From NCBI GenBank assembly GCA_049841135.1, contig JASGHK010000004.1, positions 2,790,001 to 2,854,000 on the forward strand: a DNA stretch of 64,000 nucleotides, read 5' to 3'. Position numbers and translations under genes: made by a program. This document shows positions 28,980 through 38,005 of the stretch, one piece after another. Positions within the stretch are counted from its first letter, which is position 1, and every line of letters starts with the position of its first letter. This DNA comes from JACRCT01 sp049841135 (lineage in GTDB: Bacteria; Myxococcota; Myxococcia; Myxococcales; UBA5297). Below the pieces are notes generated by a model. That model searched no databases and was not told where the DNA came from. It saw only the letters and a list, made by a program, of their open reading frames with translations.

Positions 28980-29299
28980 CTTGGCTCCCTCCGATTGGCC
29001 GTTCGGCATCCTAACTCAGACCGATACCGGGTCTTTCCGCCGCCCGGCTGCCGGTTGAGATTTGGTCGAGACCATTGCGGGCGCCGGTCGTCGCCAGCAT
29101 GGTGCCCGTGACGCACGGGCTGGCACTGGTCTTCTTCGTGTTCATCTTCGCGAGCAGGCTCACTAGCTGACCGAAGTACTTGCTCCGGGCTCGGTCGCGC
29201 GCCTGAACGGCAGGCCCCGCCCCCACCACGCGGTTATTGCGTACCCCAGCCGTTTGCCCCCACAGTGCCCCCCTTCCCAGGGAGAGAGAAAGACACGCC
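28980..29299. other. Intergenic region upstream of metH
   Basis: 320 bp without a supported gene. A perfect hairpin GCCCGTG-ACG-CACGGGC lies at 29104-29120. I looked for cobalamin- or SAM-riboswitch cores and saw none. The minus strand has an open frame (stop at 29011) whose region 29011-29210 reads like protein but matches no family I know. Confidence 0.45.
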
Positions 29300-32200
29300 A
29301 TGGAACGCAAGGACCGCACCGCCACTCTGCTCGACGCGCTCGAACGCCGCGTCCTGGTGCTCGACGGGGCGATGGGGACATCCATCCAGGACCAGAAGCT
29401 GACCGCCGAGGCCTTCGGCGGCCCGCAGTACGAAGGCTGCAACGAGCACCTGGTCCTCACCCGGCCGAGCTCCATCCGCCTCATCCACGAGAGCTACCTC
29501 AAGGCCGGCGCGGACATCCTGGAGACCAACACCTTCGGCGCCACCCCACTGGTCCTCGCCGAGTACGGGCTCGAGGCGGAGGCGCGCGCCATCAACATCG
29601 CCGCCGCCAAGCTGGCCCGGGAGCTGGCCGACAAGTACTCGACGCCCGACAAGCCGCGCTTCGTCGCCGGCTCGATGGGCCCGACGACCAAGGCGATGTC
29701 GGTCACCGGAGGCGTGACCTTCCCCGAGCTCGTCGAGCACTACGTCGTCCAGGCCAAGGGCCTGCACGAGGGCGGCGTCGACTACTTCCTCATCGAGACC
29801 TGCCAGGACACGCGCAACATCAAGGCGGCGCTCGTCGCGCTGCAGCGGCTCGCCGAGGAGGGCTACGAGCGCCTGCCCATCGCCGTCTCCGGGACCATCG
29901 AGGCGATGGGCACCATGCTCGCCGGCCAGTCGGTCGAGGCGCTGGCCGCCTCGCTCGATCACGCCGAACTGCTCTACATCGGGCTCAACTGCGCCACCGG
30001 TCCGGAGTTCATGACCGACCACATCCGCACGCTGGCGGCGGTCTCCCGCTACCGCGTGGCCTGCGTGCCCAACGCCGGCCTCCCCGACGAGGAGGGCCGC
30101 TACCTCGAGACCCCGGAGATGATCGCCCGGACGCTGGAGCGCTTCGGCGCCGAGGGCTGGCTCAACCTCATCGGCGGCTGCTGCGGCACCGGCGACAAGC
30201 ACATCGCCGCGCTCTCGCAGATGGCCCAGGGCCTCAAGCCGCGCATCTCGCAGGCGCGCCGCCGCTCGGTGCTCTCCGGCGTCGACATCCTGGAGGTCAC
30301 CGACGAGGCCCGGCCGGTCATCGTCGGCGAGCGGACCAACGTCCTCGGTTCCAAGAAGTTCCGCGACCTCATCAACGCCGAGAAGTGGGACGAGGCCGGC
30401 GAGGTCGCCCGCACCCAGGTCAAGCGCGGCGCGCAGATCATCGACGTCAGCTGCCAGCAGACCGACCGCGACGAGGTCCTCGACCTGCGCCGCTTCCTGG
30501 AGAAGGTGGTCCAGAAGGTCCGCGTCCCGCTGATGATCGACTCGACCAACGAGAAGGCGGTCGCCGAGGCGCTCACCTGGTGTCAGGGCAAGGCGATCAT
30601 CAACTCGGTCAACCTCGAGGACGGCGAGAAGCGCTTCGAGAAGATCGTCCCCCTTGCGCGCAAGTACGGGGCGGCGCTGGTCGTCGGCTCCATCGACGAG
30701 CGCGGCCAGGCCATCAAGGCGGCCCAGAAGCTCGAGGTGGCGGTGCGCAGCCACAAGCTCCTGACCGAGAAGTACGGGATGGCCGAGGAGGACCTCTACT
30801 TCAATCCGCTCGTCTTCCCGGCCGCCTCCGGCGACGCCAACTACACCGGCGCCGCGATGGAGACCATCGAGGCGGTCAAGGCCATCAAGAAGGCGCTGCC
30901 CCGGTCGAAGACCCTGCTCGGCGTCTCCAACGTCAGCTTCGGCCTGCCGCCTGCGGGCCGCGAAGTCGTCAACTCGGTCTTCCTCTACCACTGCGTGGTC
31001 GCTGGCCTGGACCTGGCCATCGTCAACGCCGAGAAGCTCGAGCGCTACCCGTCCATCCCCGAGGAGGATCGCAAGCTGGCCGAAGACGTCCTCTTCTGCC
31101 GCGGTGACGAGGCCAAGAGCATCGACGAGCGCCTCAAGCTCGCGGTGGCCGCCTTCGCCGAGCACTTCCGCGAGAAGAAGCCCAAGGCCGCGGCCATCTC
31201 CACGCTCCCGCTCGACGAACGGCTCGCCCGCTACATCGTCGAGGGCAGCAAGGACGGGCTGGCCGCGGACATCGAAGAGAAGCTCAAGACGACCAAGCCG
31301 CTGGACATCATCAACGGCCCGCTGATGAAGGGCATGGACGAGGTCGGCCGGCTCTTCAACGCCAACGAGCTGATCGTCGCCGAGGTGCTGCAGTCCGCCG
31401 AGGCGATGAAGGCCGCGGTCGACGTCCTCTCGCCGCACATGGAGAAGGCGGACGCGGCCACCCGCGGCAAGGTCCTGCTCGCCACGGTGAAGGGCGACGT
31501 TCACGACATCGGCAAGAACCTCGTGGACATCGTGCTCTCGAACAACGGCTTCTCGGTCGTCAACCTCGGCACCAAGATCCCGCCCGAGCAGCTCATCAGC
31601 GCGGTCAAGGAGCACGACCCGGACCTCATCGGCCTCTCCGGCCTCTTGGTGAAGAGCGCGCAGCAGATGGTGGTGACCGCGGCGGATCTCGCCCGCGCCG
31701 GCGTCGACGTGCCGGTGCTCGTCGGCGGCGCCGCGCTCAGCCGCGCCTTCACCGACAAGTCGATCGCCCCGGCCTACAAGGGCACCGTGGCCTACGCCAC
31801 CGACGCCATGAACGGCTTGGAGCTGGCCAAGCGGATCGTCGACCCCGAGAAGCACGCCGAGCTCAAGGGCGAGCTCGCCGCGCGACGGGCCAAGCTCGCC
31901 GCGCAGGCGGCCCCGAAGAGCGCCCCGGCCTCGACCTCGACCGTGCGCTCCAAGGAGGTCAAGCCGCTCAGCGAGTTCCCGCAGCCGCCCGACTACGACC
32001 GGCACGTGCTGGCGGCGACGCCGCTCGACTACGCCTGGAAGTTCGTCAACCCGGTGATGCTCTTCGGCCGGCACCTGGGCGTGAAGACCTCGCTGGTGCG
32101 CACCATCGACACCATGAGCCGCGCCGACCTGTCGCGCACCGAGGCGGGTCGCCGCGCGCTCGAGGTCCGCGACGTCGTCGACCAGGTGAAGGAGGAGTGC

Positions 32201-32824
32201 CGGCCGGCGGCCTCGGCGATGAAGGTGGGCGCCGTCTACCGCTTCTACCGGGCAGCCTCGGAGGGCAACACCGTCCACCTCTTCGAGCCGGCGGGCTCCA
32301 AGCCGGCGGCGAGCTTCACCTTCCGCCGCCAGCCGCGCGCCGAGGGCCTGTGCCTAGCCGACTACGTCGCGCCGATGGGCCCCTACGGCCCGGTCGACAG
32401 CCTGTGCCTGTTCGTCACCACCGCCGGGCGCGGGGTCAAGGAGCGCTCGCTCGAGTACAAGGCGAAGGGCGAGTTCCTCAAGAGCCACATCATGCAGGCG
32501 CTGGCGCTGGAGACCGCCGAGGGCTACGCCGAGCTGCTCCACTCGCTGTTGCGCTCGATGTGGGGCTTCCCGGACGAGCCGGACATGACGATGGCCCGGC
32601 GCTTCAAGGCCGACTACCGCGGCAAGCGCTACAGCTTCGGCTACCCGGCCTGCCCGAGGCTCGAGGACCAGGAGTCGCTCTTCCGGCTGCTCGCCCCCAA
32701 GGACATCGGCGTCGAGCTGACCGAAGGCTGGATGATGGACCCGGAGGCGAGCGTCTCGGCGCTCGTCTTCCACCACCCGCAGGCCATGTACTTCTCCGTT
32801 GCAGACGTGGGAGGAGACCGATGA
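29300..32824 (+). CDS. metH: Cobalamin-dependent methionine synthase
   Basis: 1174 residues with all four MetH modules. Homocysteine domain (1-330): zinc ligands in LNCATGP and GGCCGTGDKHI. Pterin domain (about 340-620): GERTNVLGSKKFRDLI. B12 domain (about 640-880): the His that coordinates cobalt in KGDVHDIGKNL (about 734), then GLSGLLVKSAQQM. AdoMet reactivation domain (about 900-1174): RGKRYSFGYPACP. It transfers the methyl of methyltetrahydrofolate to homocysteine. The ATG at 29300 starts directly before the first domain. The stop overlaps the next start (ATGA), so it is translationally coupled to the MetE/UROD-like gene. Confidence 0.97.
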   Translation: MERKDRTATLLDALERRVLVLDGAMGTSIQDQKLTAEAFGGPQYEGCNEHLVLTRPSSIRLIHESYLKAGADILETNTFGATPLVLAEYGLEAEARAINIAAAKLARELADKYSTPDKPRFVAGSMGPTTKAMSVTGGVTFPELVEHYVVQAKGLHEGGVDYFLIETCQDTRNIKAALVALQRLAEEGYERLPIAVSGTIEAMGTMLAGQSVEALAASLDHAELLYIGLNCATGPEFMTDHIRTLAAVSRYRVACVPNAGLPDEEGRYLETPEMIARTLERFGAEGWLNLIGGCCGTGDKHIAALSQMAQGLKPRISQARRRSVLSGVDILEVTDEARPVIVGERTNVLGSKKFRDLINAEKWDEAGEVARTQVKRGAQIIDVSCQQTDRDEVLDLRRFLEKVVQKVRVPLMIDSTNEKAVAEALTWCQGKAIINSVNLEDGEKRFEKIVPLARKYGAALVVGSIDERGQAIKAAQKLEVAVRSHKLLTEKYGMAEEDLYFNPLVFPAASGDANYTGAAMETIEAVKAIKKALPRSKTLLGVSNVSFGLPPAGREVVNSVFLYHCVVAGLDLAIVNAEKLERYPSIPEEDRKLAEDVLFCRGDEAKSIDERLKLAVAAFAEHFREKKPKAAAISTLPLDERLARYIVEGSKDGLAADIEEKLKTTKPLDIINGPLMKGMDEVGRLFNANELIVAEVLQSAEAMKAAVDVLSPHMEKADAATRGKVLLATVKGDVHDIGKNLVDIVLSNNGFSVVNLGTKIPPEQLISAVKEHDPDLIGLSGLLVKSAQQMVVTAADLARAGVDVPVLVGGAALSRAFTDKSIAPAYKGTVAYATDAMNGLELAKRIVDPEKHAELKGELAARRAKLAAQAAPKSAPASTSTVRSKEVKPLSEFPQPPDYDRHVLAATPLDYAWKFVNPVMLFGRHLGVKTSLVRTIDTMSRADLSRTEAGRRALEVRDVVDQVKEECRPAASAMKVGAVYRFYRAASEGNTVHLFEPAGSKPAASFTFRRQPRAEGLCLADYVAPMGPYGPVDSLCLFVTTAGRGVKERSLEYKAKGEFLKSHIMQALALETAEGYAELLHSLLRSMWGFPDEPDMTMARRFKADYRGKRYSFGYPACPRLEDQESLFRLLAPKDIGVELTEGWMMDPEASVSALVFHHPQAMYFSVADVGGDR

Positions 32825-33843
32825 AGCCGACGACGATTCGCCCAGCGCCGCTGTCGACCACCGGCATTGGCAGCCTGCCGCACACCCAGCTGGAGATGGC
32901 CCTGCAGCAGGCGCTCACGCTGGACGTCCCCTACCTGCCCGAGCTGCCGCGACGCACCCCCAACGAGGCGTTCGCGGCGCAGGTCCTCGAGGCGCTCCCC
33001 GGCCTGAGGGTGCTCGACGCAGGCAGGCTGTCGGTCGACTTCGACGCCTGGAAGGCGGGCGCCTTCGCGCTCGACGCCAAGCTCGACGAGGCCAAGGACC
33101 CGGGCAACTTCGAGCCGTTCCTGCCGTCGGCGACCTCCGCCTCGGCGTGGTCGCCGTTCGTCTTCGAGGTCCAGTCGCGCAAGGTCGCCTTCGCCAAGGT
33201 CCAGTGCGCCGGACCGGCGACGGTGCTCGCCTCGCTCGCCGGCGGCGCGCAGCTGCCCGAGCGCCTCGAGGGGCAAGTGGTGCGCCTGGTCGTCCACCGC
33301 GCGCTGGCCATGGCCTGGGCCGTCCGCGTCGCGGGCGCGGTCCCGGTCGTCTTCCTCGACGAGCCGGTGCTGGGCATGGTGCGCCAGGCCAGCAAGGCGG
33401 AGCAGGAGCGCGAGCTCGAGCACCTGCGGCACACCGTGCTCGGCCTGCGCAACGAGGGCGCCATCACCGGGATCCACTGCTGCGGCGAGGCCGACTGGGC
33501 GCCGCTGCTGCGGCTGGGCCTGGACGTCCTCTCCTTCGACGCCACGACCTCGCTCGACAAGCTGCTCGTCTCGCGGCCCGACGTGGAGCGCTTCCTGGAG
33601 ACCGGCGGCTGGTTCGGCCTGGGCGTGGTCCCGACCGACGCGCGGACCCCGCAGGAGTTCGACGAGCGCCTGGAGACGACGCTCAAGAAGATCGAGTCGC
33701 TCTCCGCGCCGCTGCGCTCGCGCATCCTCTCGCAGAGCCTGCTCACCCCCGCCTGCGGGCTGGGCATGCGCGGTGTCGGCGACGTCGAGCGCGTCTTCGA
33801 GGCGCTCCTGGACGCGCAGGCGAGGCTGCGGGCGCTCCGGTAG
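32821..33843 (+). CDS. MetE/UROD-superfamily protein, methionine-synthase-like
   Basis: 340 residues. The N-terminus TTGIGSLPHTQLEMALQQAL and the motifs GITGIHCCGEADWAPLL-type (HCCGE, about 220) and LTPACGLGMRG (about 312) match the catalytic half of cobalamin-independent methionine synthase and related UROD-fold proteins. The His/Cys residues are the expected zinc ligands. It is far shorter than MetE (about 750 residues), so it lacks the N-terminal folate-binding half. Coupling to metH suggests methyl-group or methionine metabolism, perhaps with another methyl donor; the exact substrate is unknown. Confidence 0.75.
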   Translation: MKPTTIRPAPLSTTGIGSLPHTQLEMALQQALTLDVPYLPELPRRTPNEAFAAQVLEALPGLRVLDAGRLSVDFDAWKAGAFALDAKLDEAKDPGNFEPFLPSATSASAWSPFVFEVQSRKVAFAKVQCAGPATVLASLAGGAQLPERLEGQVVRLVVHRALAMAWAVRVAGAVPVVFLDEPVLGMVRQASKAEQERELEHLRHTVLGLRNEGAITGIHCCGEADWAPLLRLGLDVLSFDATTSLDKLLVSRPDVERFLETGGWFGLGVVPTDARTPQEFDERLETTLKKIESLSAPLRSRILSQSLLTPACGLGMRGVGDVERVFEALLDAQARLRALR

Positions 33844-33851
33844 GCAGCCTG

Positions 33852-34979
33852 GTGAGCGGCGAGCCCCCACACGTCGGTCGTCGTCCTTCCCTGGCCGGAC
33901 CGGCCGACCCGCACGCGCCCGAGGAGCCCCCCTCCCCGTTCCGTGCGACGTTCGGCATCGCCTTCGCGCTGGCCGCGGCGGTGACCTTTGGCGTCACGGC
34001 GCCGGTGGCGAAGTACCTGTTGGCCACGGCCTCGCCGTTGGCGCTCGCGGGGTTGCTCTACGCCGGCGGCGGGGTCGGCCTCGCCCTGGCCTCCGCCGCG
34101 CGGCGCAGCGCCGAGCAGGAGGCGCGGCTGCGCGCCGCCGACGTCCCGTTCCTCTTGGGCGCGATCCTCCTGGGAGGCGTCATCGGCCCGGTCCTGATGC
34201 TCTTCGGCTTCCAGCGAATCTCGGGCATCTCCGGGGCGCTGCTGTTGAACCTCGAAGCCCCGGTGACGGCGACGGTCGCGACGCTTCTGTTCAAGGAGCA
34301 CCTGGGCAAGCGAGGCCTGCTCGCGCTGGGCCTCGTCGTCGCCGGCGGCGTCCTGCTCGGCCGGCCGTCGCAGACCGGCCAGACCAATCCCTGGGGCGCG
34401 CTGGCGGTGCTGGGCGCCTGCTCGGCCTGGGGCATCGAGAACAACCTGATGACGCGGCTCGCGCAGCGCGACCCATGGTCGGTGGCGCGCACCAAGATGC
34501 TCGCCGCGGGCGTGTGCAGCCTCTTCCTGCTGCGGGTCACCGGCGGTGAGTTTCCGGAGCCGGAGACGGTGGGCATCGCGCTCATCGTCGGCGCCTGGGG
34601 CTACGGGGCGTCCAACGTGCTGGCGCTCAAGGCCATGCGCGAGCTGGGCGCGGCGAGGCAGGCCACCCTCTTCGCCAGCGCCCCGTTCATCGGCGCGGTC
34701 GCGGCCATCTTCATCCTCCACGAATCGCCCGACCTCTGGTCCCTCAGCGCCGGGGCGCTGATGCTCGCGGGCATCGCGCTCCTCATCGCCGAGCGGCACG
34801 CGCACCGCCACCGGCACGCGCCGGTGGAGCACGACCATGCGCACACGCATGAAGACCAGCACCACGGCCACCCGCACACCCCGCCGGTGACCGGGACTCA
34901 TGCGCATCCCCACCAGCACGAGCCGGTCGAGCACGAGCATCCGCATACGCCGGATGCGCACCACCGGCACGAGCACTGA
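33852..34979 (+). CDS. EamA/DMT-family transporter with His-rich C-terminal tail
   Basis: 375 residues. Ten membrane helices in two EamA repeats (TFGIAFALAAAVTFGVTAPV near residue 35 and GALAVLGACSAWGIENNL near 180) give a drug/metabolite exporter. The last 65 residues are hydrophilic and extremely His-rich (HAHRHRHAPVEHDHAHTHED and similar to the end), as in metal-handling proteins. The start is GTG at 33852, 8 nt after the preceding stop, so it belongs to the metH operon. Export of methionine or a thiol, or a metal-linked function, are both possible. Confidence 0.82.
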   Translation: MSGEPPHVGRRPSLAGPADPHAPEEPPSPFRATFGIAFALAAAVTFGVTAPVAKYLLATASPLALAGLLYAGGGVGLALASAARRSAEQEARLRAADVPFLLGAILLGGVIGPVLMLFGFQRISGISGALLLNLEAPVTATVATLLFKEHLGKRGLLALGLVVAGGVLLGRPSQTGQTNPWGALAVLGACSAWGIENNLMTRLAQRDPWSVARTKMLAAGVCSLFLLRVTGGEFPEPETVGIALIVGAWGYGASNVLALKAMRELGAARQATLFASAPFIGAVAAIFILHESPDLWSLSAGALMLAGIALLIAERHAHRHRHAPVEHDHAHTHEDQHHGHPHTPPVTGTHAHPHQHEPVEHEHPHTPDAHHRHEH

Positions 34980-34982
34980 CGG

Positions 34983-35215
34983 GCCTCACCCCCTGACCCC
35001 CTCTCCGGCTTCGCGGCTTCGCGGAGAGGGGGAACTCGGCGCGATCTCCGTGCTCGCATCCCGCCTCGGCGCCAAGCGTGTTGCCCCACCTCCGGCGATA
35101 GCCTGATGCCACGAGGCCCAAGGCGTTGACGACGCGCTCGGTCTCGTGGACGCGAGTGATCGAACGCTGATCGAGCGGCGTCATGGCCCTCGGAGAGGGG
35201 GTCAGGGGGTGAGGC
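34983..35215. repeat. 24-bp perfect inverted repeat enclosing a hairpin
   Basis: The 24 bases at 34983-35006 (GCCTCACCCCC...) recur as an exact inverted copy at 35192-35215. Inside, CCCCCTCTCCG and CGGAGAGGGGG pair around a 14-nt loop (about 34996-35031). The unit fills the gap between two convergent genes, the DMT transporter and the rhomboid. It may be a REP/MITE-like element or a two-way terminator. Confidence 0.6.
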
Positions 35216-35218
35216 TCG

Positions 35219-36163
35219 TCACCGCAGCGCCACCAGCCAGGCCACCACCACGCTCGTCGCAGTCACCCCAGCGAGCACCGCCTGCACCGCCTCGCCCGGC
35301 ACCTTGCGCCCGCGCAGCGCCAGCGCCACCGGGAGGCCGAGCACGAACCCGGCCGCCAGTCCCCACAGATGCGCCAGCACGTCGGACTTCACGCTGGTAC
35401 CGAGCATCGCGAAGAGTCCCAGGCTCGCGGCGATGGCCACCCACGCCGGACGCCGCGCGGGCCCGCGCGTCCACAGCCGCCCGAACTGCAGCGCGCCCAG
35501 CAGGCCGATGGCGCCGAAGGTCGCGGTCGAGGCGCCGAGCGAGTCGTGCCTCGCGCCGTAGTACCAGGCGTTGACGAGGTTGCCGGCGGCTCCGGACAGC
35601 AGCACCAGGAGGCTGCCCAGGCCGGGCCCGAGCCAGCGCGCCACGACGCCGACGAAGAGCACGCAGGCTGCGGCGTTGGCGAGCACGTGCGGGAAGTCGG
35701 CGTGCAGCGTCAGGGCGGTCACCGAGCGCCAGGGCTCCCCGTGCAGCACCTTCGCCGCGCTCGAGACCCCTCGCTCGACCCACGGCATCGCGCCGAACCA
35801 GTTCCGGACGAGAAAGTGAAAGGCGACCAGGGCCAGCGCCCAGACGAGGCCGGCAGCCCATCCTCCAGGCATGCCCACGACCGGCTGCGGCTCGACGGGC
35901 CGGGCGTGATGCCCGTTCTCCTCCGCGAAGGCCGCCAACTCCTTCGCGGATTGGCTCGCATCTTCGGGCGCAGTCAGGACGGCCCAGCCCTCGGGGCGCT
36001 CTTCGATTCGATACGGGATCTCGGCGGCGGCGTGGACCACCGCAGCCTCGCCGACCGCCTCCTCGTTGGGAGAGACCAGCGCGGTGTGCTCGGGGGGCCT
36101 GGATTCGGCAGGAGTCTCGAAACCGGACTCGGGCGTCGGGGACGTGCCTTCATCGCTGGCCAT
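35219..36163 (-). CDS. Rhomboid-family intramembrane serine protease
   Basis: 314 residues. The N-terminal 110 residues are soluble and acidic (ESGFETPAESRPPEH; then IPYRIEERPEGWAVLTAPED). Six or seven membrane helices follow. Rhomboid marks: HADFPHVLANAAA (helix 2 His), the catalytic Ser in LGASTATFGAIGLLG (about 215), and the catalytic His in DVLAHLWGLAAGFVLG (about 267). The start at 36163 is chosen because it begins the charged domain; the frame upstream is not conserved-looking. Substrates unknown. Confidence 0.88.
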   Translation of the reverse strand: MASDEGTSPTPESGFETPAESRPPEHTALVSPNEEAVGEAAVVHAAAEIPYRIEERPEGWAVLTAPEDASQSAKELAAFAEENGHHARPVEPQPVVGMPGGWAAGLVWALALVAFHFLVRNWFGAMPWVERGVSSAAKVLHGEPWRSVTALTLHADFPHVLANAAACVLFVGVVARWLGPGLGSLLVLLSGAAGNLVNAWYYGARHDSLGASTATFGAIGLLGALQFGRLWTRGPARRPAWVAIAASLGLFAMLGTSVKSDVLAHLWGLAAGFVLGLPVALALRGRKVPGEAVQAVLAGVTATSVVVAWLVALR

Positions 36164-36355
36164 GATCGACGCGCCGCCTTTTCCGGTCCCGAGGAGCGGG
36201 CTGAACCTAAGCCTGGACTCCGCTTTGTCCAGCGGCAAGGGCTGCGCGGTCCGGCGGTAGGGCGTGCGGACGGGAGCGTCCGATGGCCGCATCCATGTGG
36301 AGTTCCATGCCAAGTTCGGCAGGTTGGCGTGCTGAGCTCGCGGACCAGGCCCTCG

Positions 36356-36910
36356 CTACGGACCGGCGCCGCTCATCTTTGGGCGCCGCTCGACCGCCCC
36401 TACCCGCGCCAGGAGCAGGAAGCCGACAAGGCCCGCGGTGACGAAGCCAAGGCCCAGGTAGTACAGGCCCTGCTGCTCGCCGCCGATTCCGGGCTCGAGC
36501 AGCGCGAAGGCCGGCTCGCCCGGGTCGTAGAAGACCTTCACGTCCTTGCCCACCGGATACTTCGCCAGCAACGGCGCGAGCAGGTCCTTGGTGCTCGCGC
36601 GCTCAGCAAGGTGAAAGTCGACGTGGTTGCCGACGTGCTCGATCCCGTCGACCGCGAAGGTGAAGCGGATGATCGGCTTGTAGCTCGCGACCCGCCGGAA
36701 GGAGACTTCCTGGATTCGGGATTCGACGATCCGCCCGGGCACCGAAGGCCATTTCACGCTGCGCATCTCGCGCCAGTAGCGCGGCAGCGCCGAGGCAGCG
36801 AGGAGGGCGGCCCCGAGCAGCATCCATTGGAGGACGCGCAGCCCGCTGGCGGTCTTCGCCCGCTTCCAAGTCGGTGCCCTAACCGTTGCCGCTGGTGCGT
36901 TGGGGTCCAT
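36356..36910 (-). CDS. DUF3592 membrane protein
   Basis: 184 residues. Two membrane helices flank a beta-rich segment: VLQWMLLGAALLAASALPRYW (about 27-47) and LYYLGLGFVTAGLVGFLLLA (about 150-170). Between them lie WPSVPGRIVESRIQ and YPVGKDVKVFYDPGEPAFALLEPG, the hallmark sequences of DUF3592. Function unknown. The ATG at 36910 removes an Arg-rich, probably non-coding extension. Divergent from the GYD gene by 104 bp. Confidence 0.75.
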   Translation of the reverse strand: MDPNAPAATVRAPTWKRAKTASGLRVLQWMLLGAALLAASALPRYWREMRSVKWPSVPGRIVESRIQEVSFRRVASYKPIIRFTFAVDGIEHVGNHVDFHLAERASTKDLLAPLLAKYPVGKDVKVFYDPGEPAFALLEPGIGGEQQGLYYLGLGFVTAGLVGFLLLARVGAVERRPKMSGAGP

Positions 36911-37014
36911 GACTGGGCCCACGATACCGCCTTCGCCTCGTTTGCGATTCGGCGGCGGCCGTTGCCTACTGCGGGCCGCTTGCTGCGCGCACCGCACTCA
37001 CCAGGAGACGTGCC

Positions 37015-37318
37015 ATGCCCACCTTCGTGCTGATGACCAAGATGAGCCCCGAGCTTCGCCCGCGACCCGCGCGGCCGCAAGAAGGCGGGGCGCGAGTGGA
37101 TGAAGCTCGTCACCAAGAAGTGCCCGGGCGTGAAGTGGGTCGCGCACTACGCGCTGCTCGGCCGCTACGACTTCATGGACATCTACGAGGCCCCGGACCT
37201 CGAGACCGCACACAAGGTCTCGGCGCTCTCGCGCGAGGGCGGCGCGGAGGAGGCGGAGAGCTGGAGCGCCCTGCCCTATGACCACTACCTGAAGATCATC
37301 GACGAGCTGGAGACCTGA
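37015..37318 (+). CDS. GYD-domain protein (one frame break)
   Basis: About 100 residues, a small cytoplasmic alpha/beta protein. The start MPTFVLMTKMSPE and, after a frame break near 37055, RDPRGRKKAGREWMKLVTKK and ALLGRYDFMDIYEAPDLETA match the GYD (PF08734) family, named after the GxYD motif. The family's role is unknown, although its fold resembles dimeric ligand-binding ferredoxin-like proteins. The ATG has AGGAG seven bases upstream. Stop two bases before the next ATG. Confidence 0.75.
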
Positions 37319-37320
37319 GC

Positions 37321-37791
37321 ATGGACTCGCAGCTCCTCGAGACCTCGGCGCCGGCCGCCGACCCGGAGCTGCGCCGGCTCCTCTGGGGACTGCTCGTCGC
37401 CAGCCCCTTCGTAGGCCTGCTTCCGCTGGCCTGGAGCTGGCGCCAACTGTCGGCCTTCTCCGATCGGGTGCGGCGGCTCGCCTCGGACCAGGACCTGGTG
37501 AAGTTCCGGGCGATGGTGCGCCTGCAGATGTACGGGGCGCTCCTGCAGATCGCCGTGCTGCTCGCACCGATGGCGCTGCTGCTCGCGGGCATTCTCCTGG
37601 GCGCGCTCACCCCCGGCGACAGCTACCTGCCCATCGGCGCCTTCCTGGTCGTGTTTCTGGCAGGGATGGCGGTGCGCAGGCTCGAGAAGCGCGTCCAGCG
37701 CATCCCCTGCGAGACGCCGGCGCTCGAGAAGGCGCGCGATTCGGTGGTCCAGACCTGGCTGCACAAGCCGCTGCCCGACTGGAAGGACTGA
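37321..37791 (+). CDS. Unknown small membrane protein
   Basis: 156 residues, not recognised. Three hydrophobic helices can be seen: LLWGLLVASPFVGLLPLAW (about 20-38), YGALLQIAVLLAPMALLLAG (about 71-90) and YLPIGAFLVVFLAGMAV (about 101-117). Basic loops suggest a cytoplasmic C-terminus (RRLEKRVQRIPCETPALEKA). It starts 2 nt after the GYD gene and is probably co-transcribed. Confidence 0.6.
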   Translation: MDSQLLETSAPAADPELRRLLWGLLVASPFVGLLPLAWSWRQLSAFSDRVRRLASDQDLVKFRAMVRLQMYGALLQIAVLLAPMALLLAGILLGALTPGDSYLPIGAFLVVFLAGMAVRRLEKRVQRIPCETPALEKARDSVVQTWLHKPLPDWKD

Positions 37792-37920
37792 GTCCGGCAA
37801 CGACCCCGCGCCGCGGTTGGGGGAGACAGGAACCCGGCCGGCCGGGCCTGCATCCTTCAGCCAACCGGAGCGGCCCCCCTTTTCCTCCGGGTTGCCCAGA
37901 GGATCCCCACCTCCGGGCCG

Positions 37921-37981
37921 GAGCCCGCCGAGACAGCCCGGACTCGCCGTCTTCCCGAGTCCAGGCCGTTTTGGCGGGCTC
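37921..37981. terminator. Nested hairpin between convergent genes
   Basis: An outer stem GAGCCCGCC (37921-37929) / GGCGGGCTC (37973-37981) encloses an inner stem GGACTCG (37940-37946) / CGAGTCC (37956-37962). It lies in the 214-bp gap between convergent genes and could end transcription from both sides. Confidence 0.5.
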
Positions 37982-38005
37982 TGTCTATCTGCGCTCCGCA
38001 CGCGC

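Noticed and set aside
28980..29299. Cobalamin or SAM riboswitch upstream of metH
   Set aside because: I looked for the B12-box and SAM-riboswitch cores and saw neither; only one simple hairpin is present.
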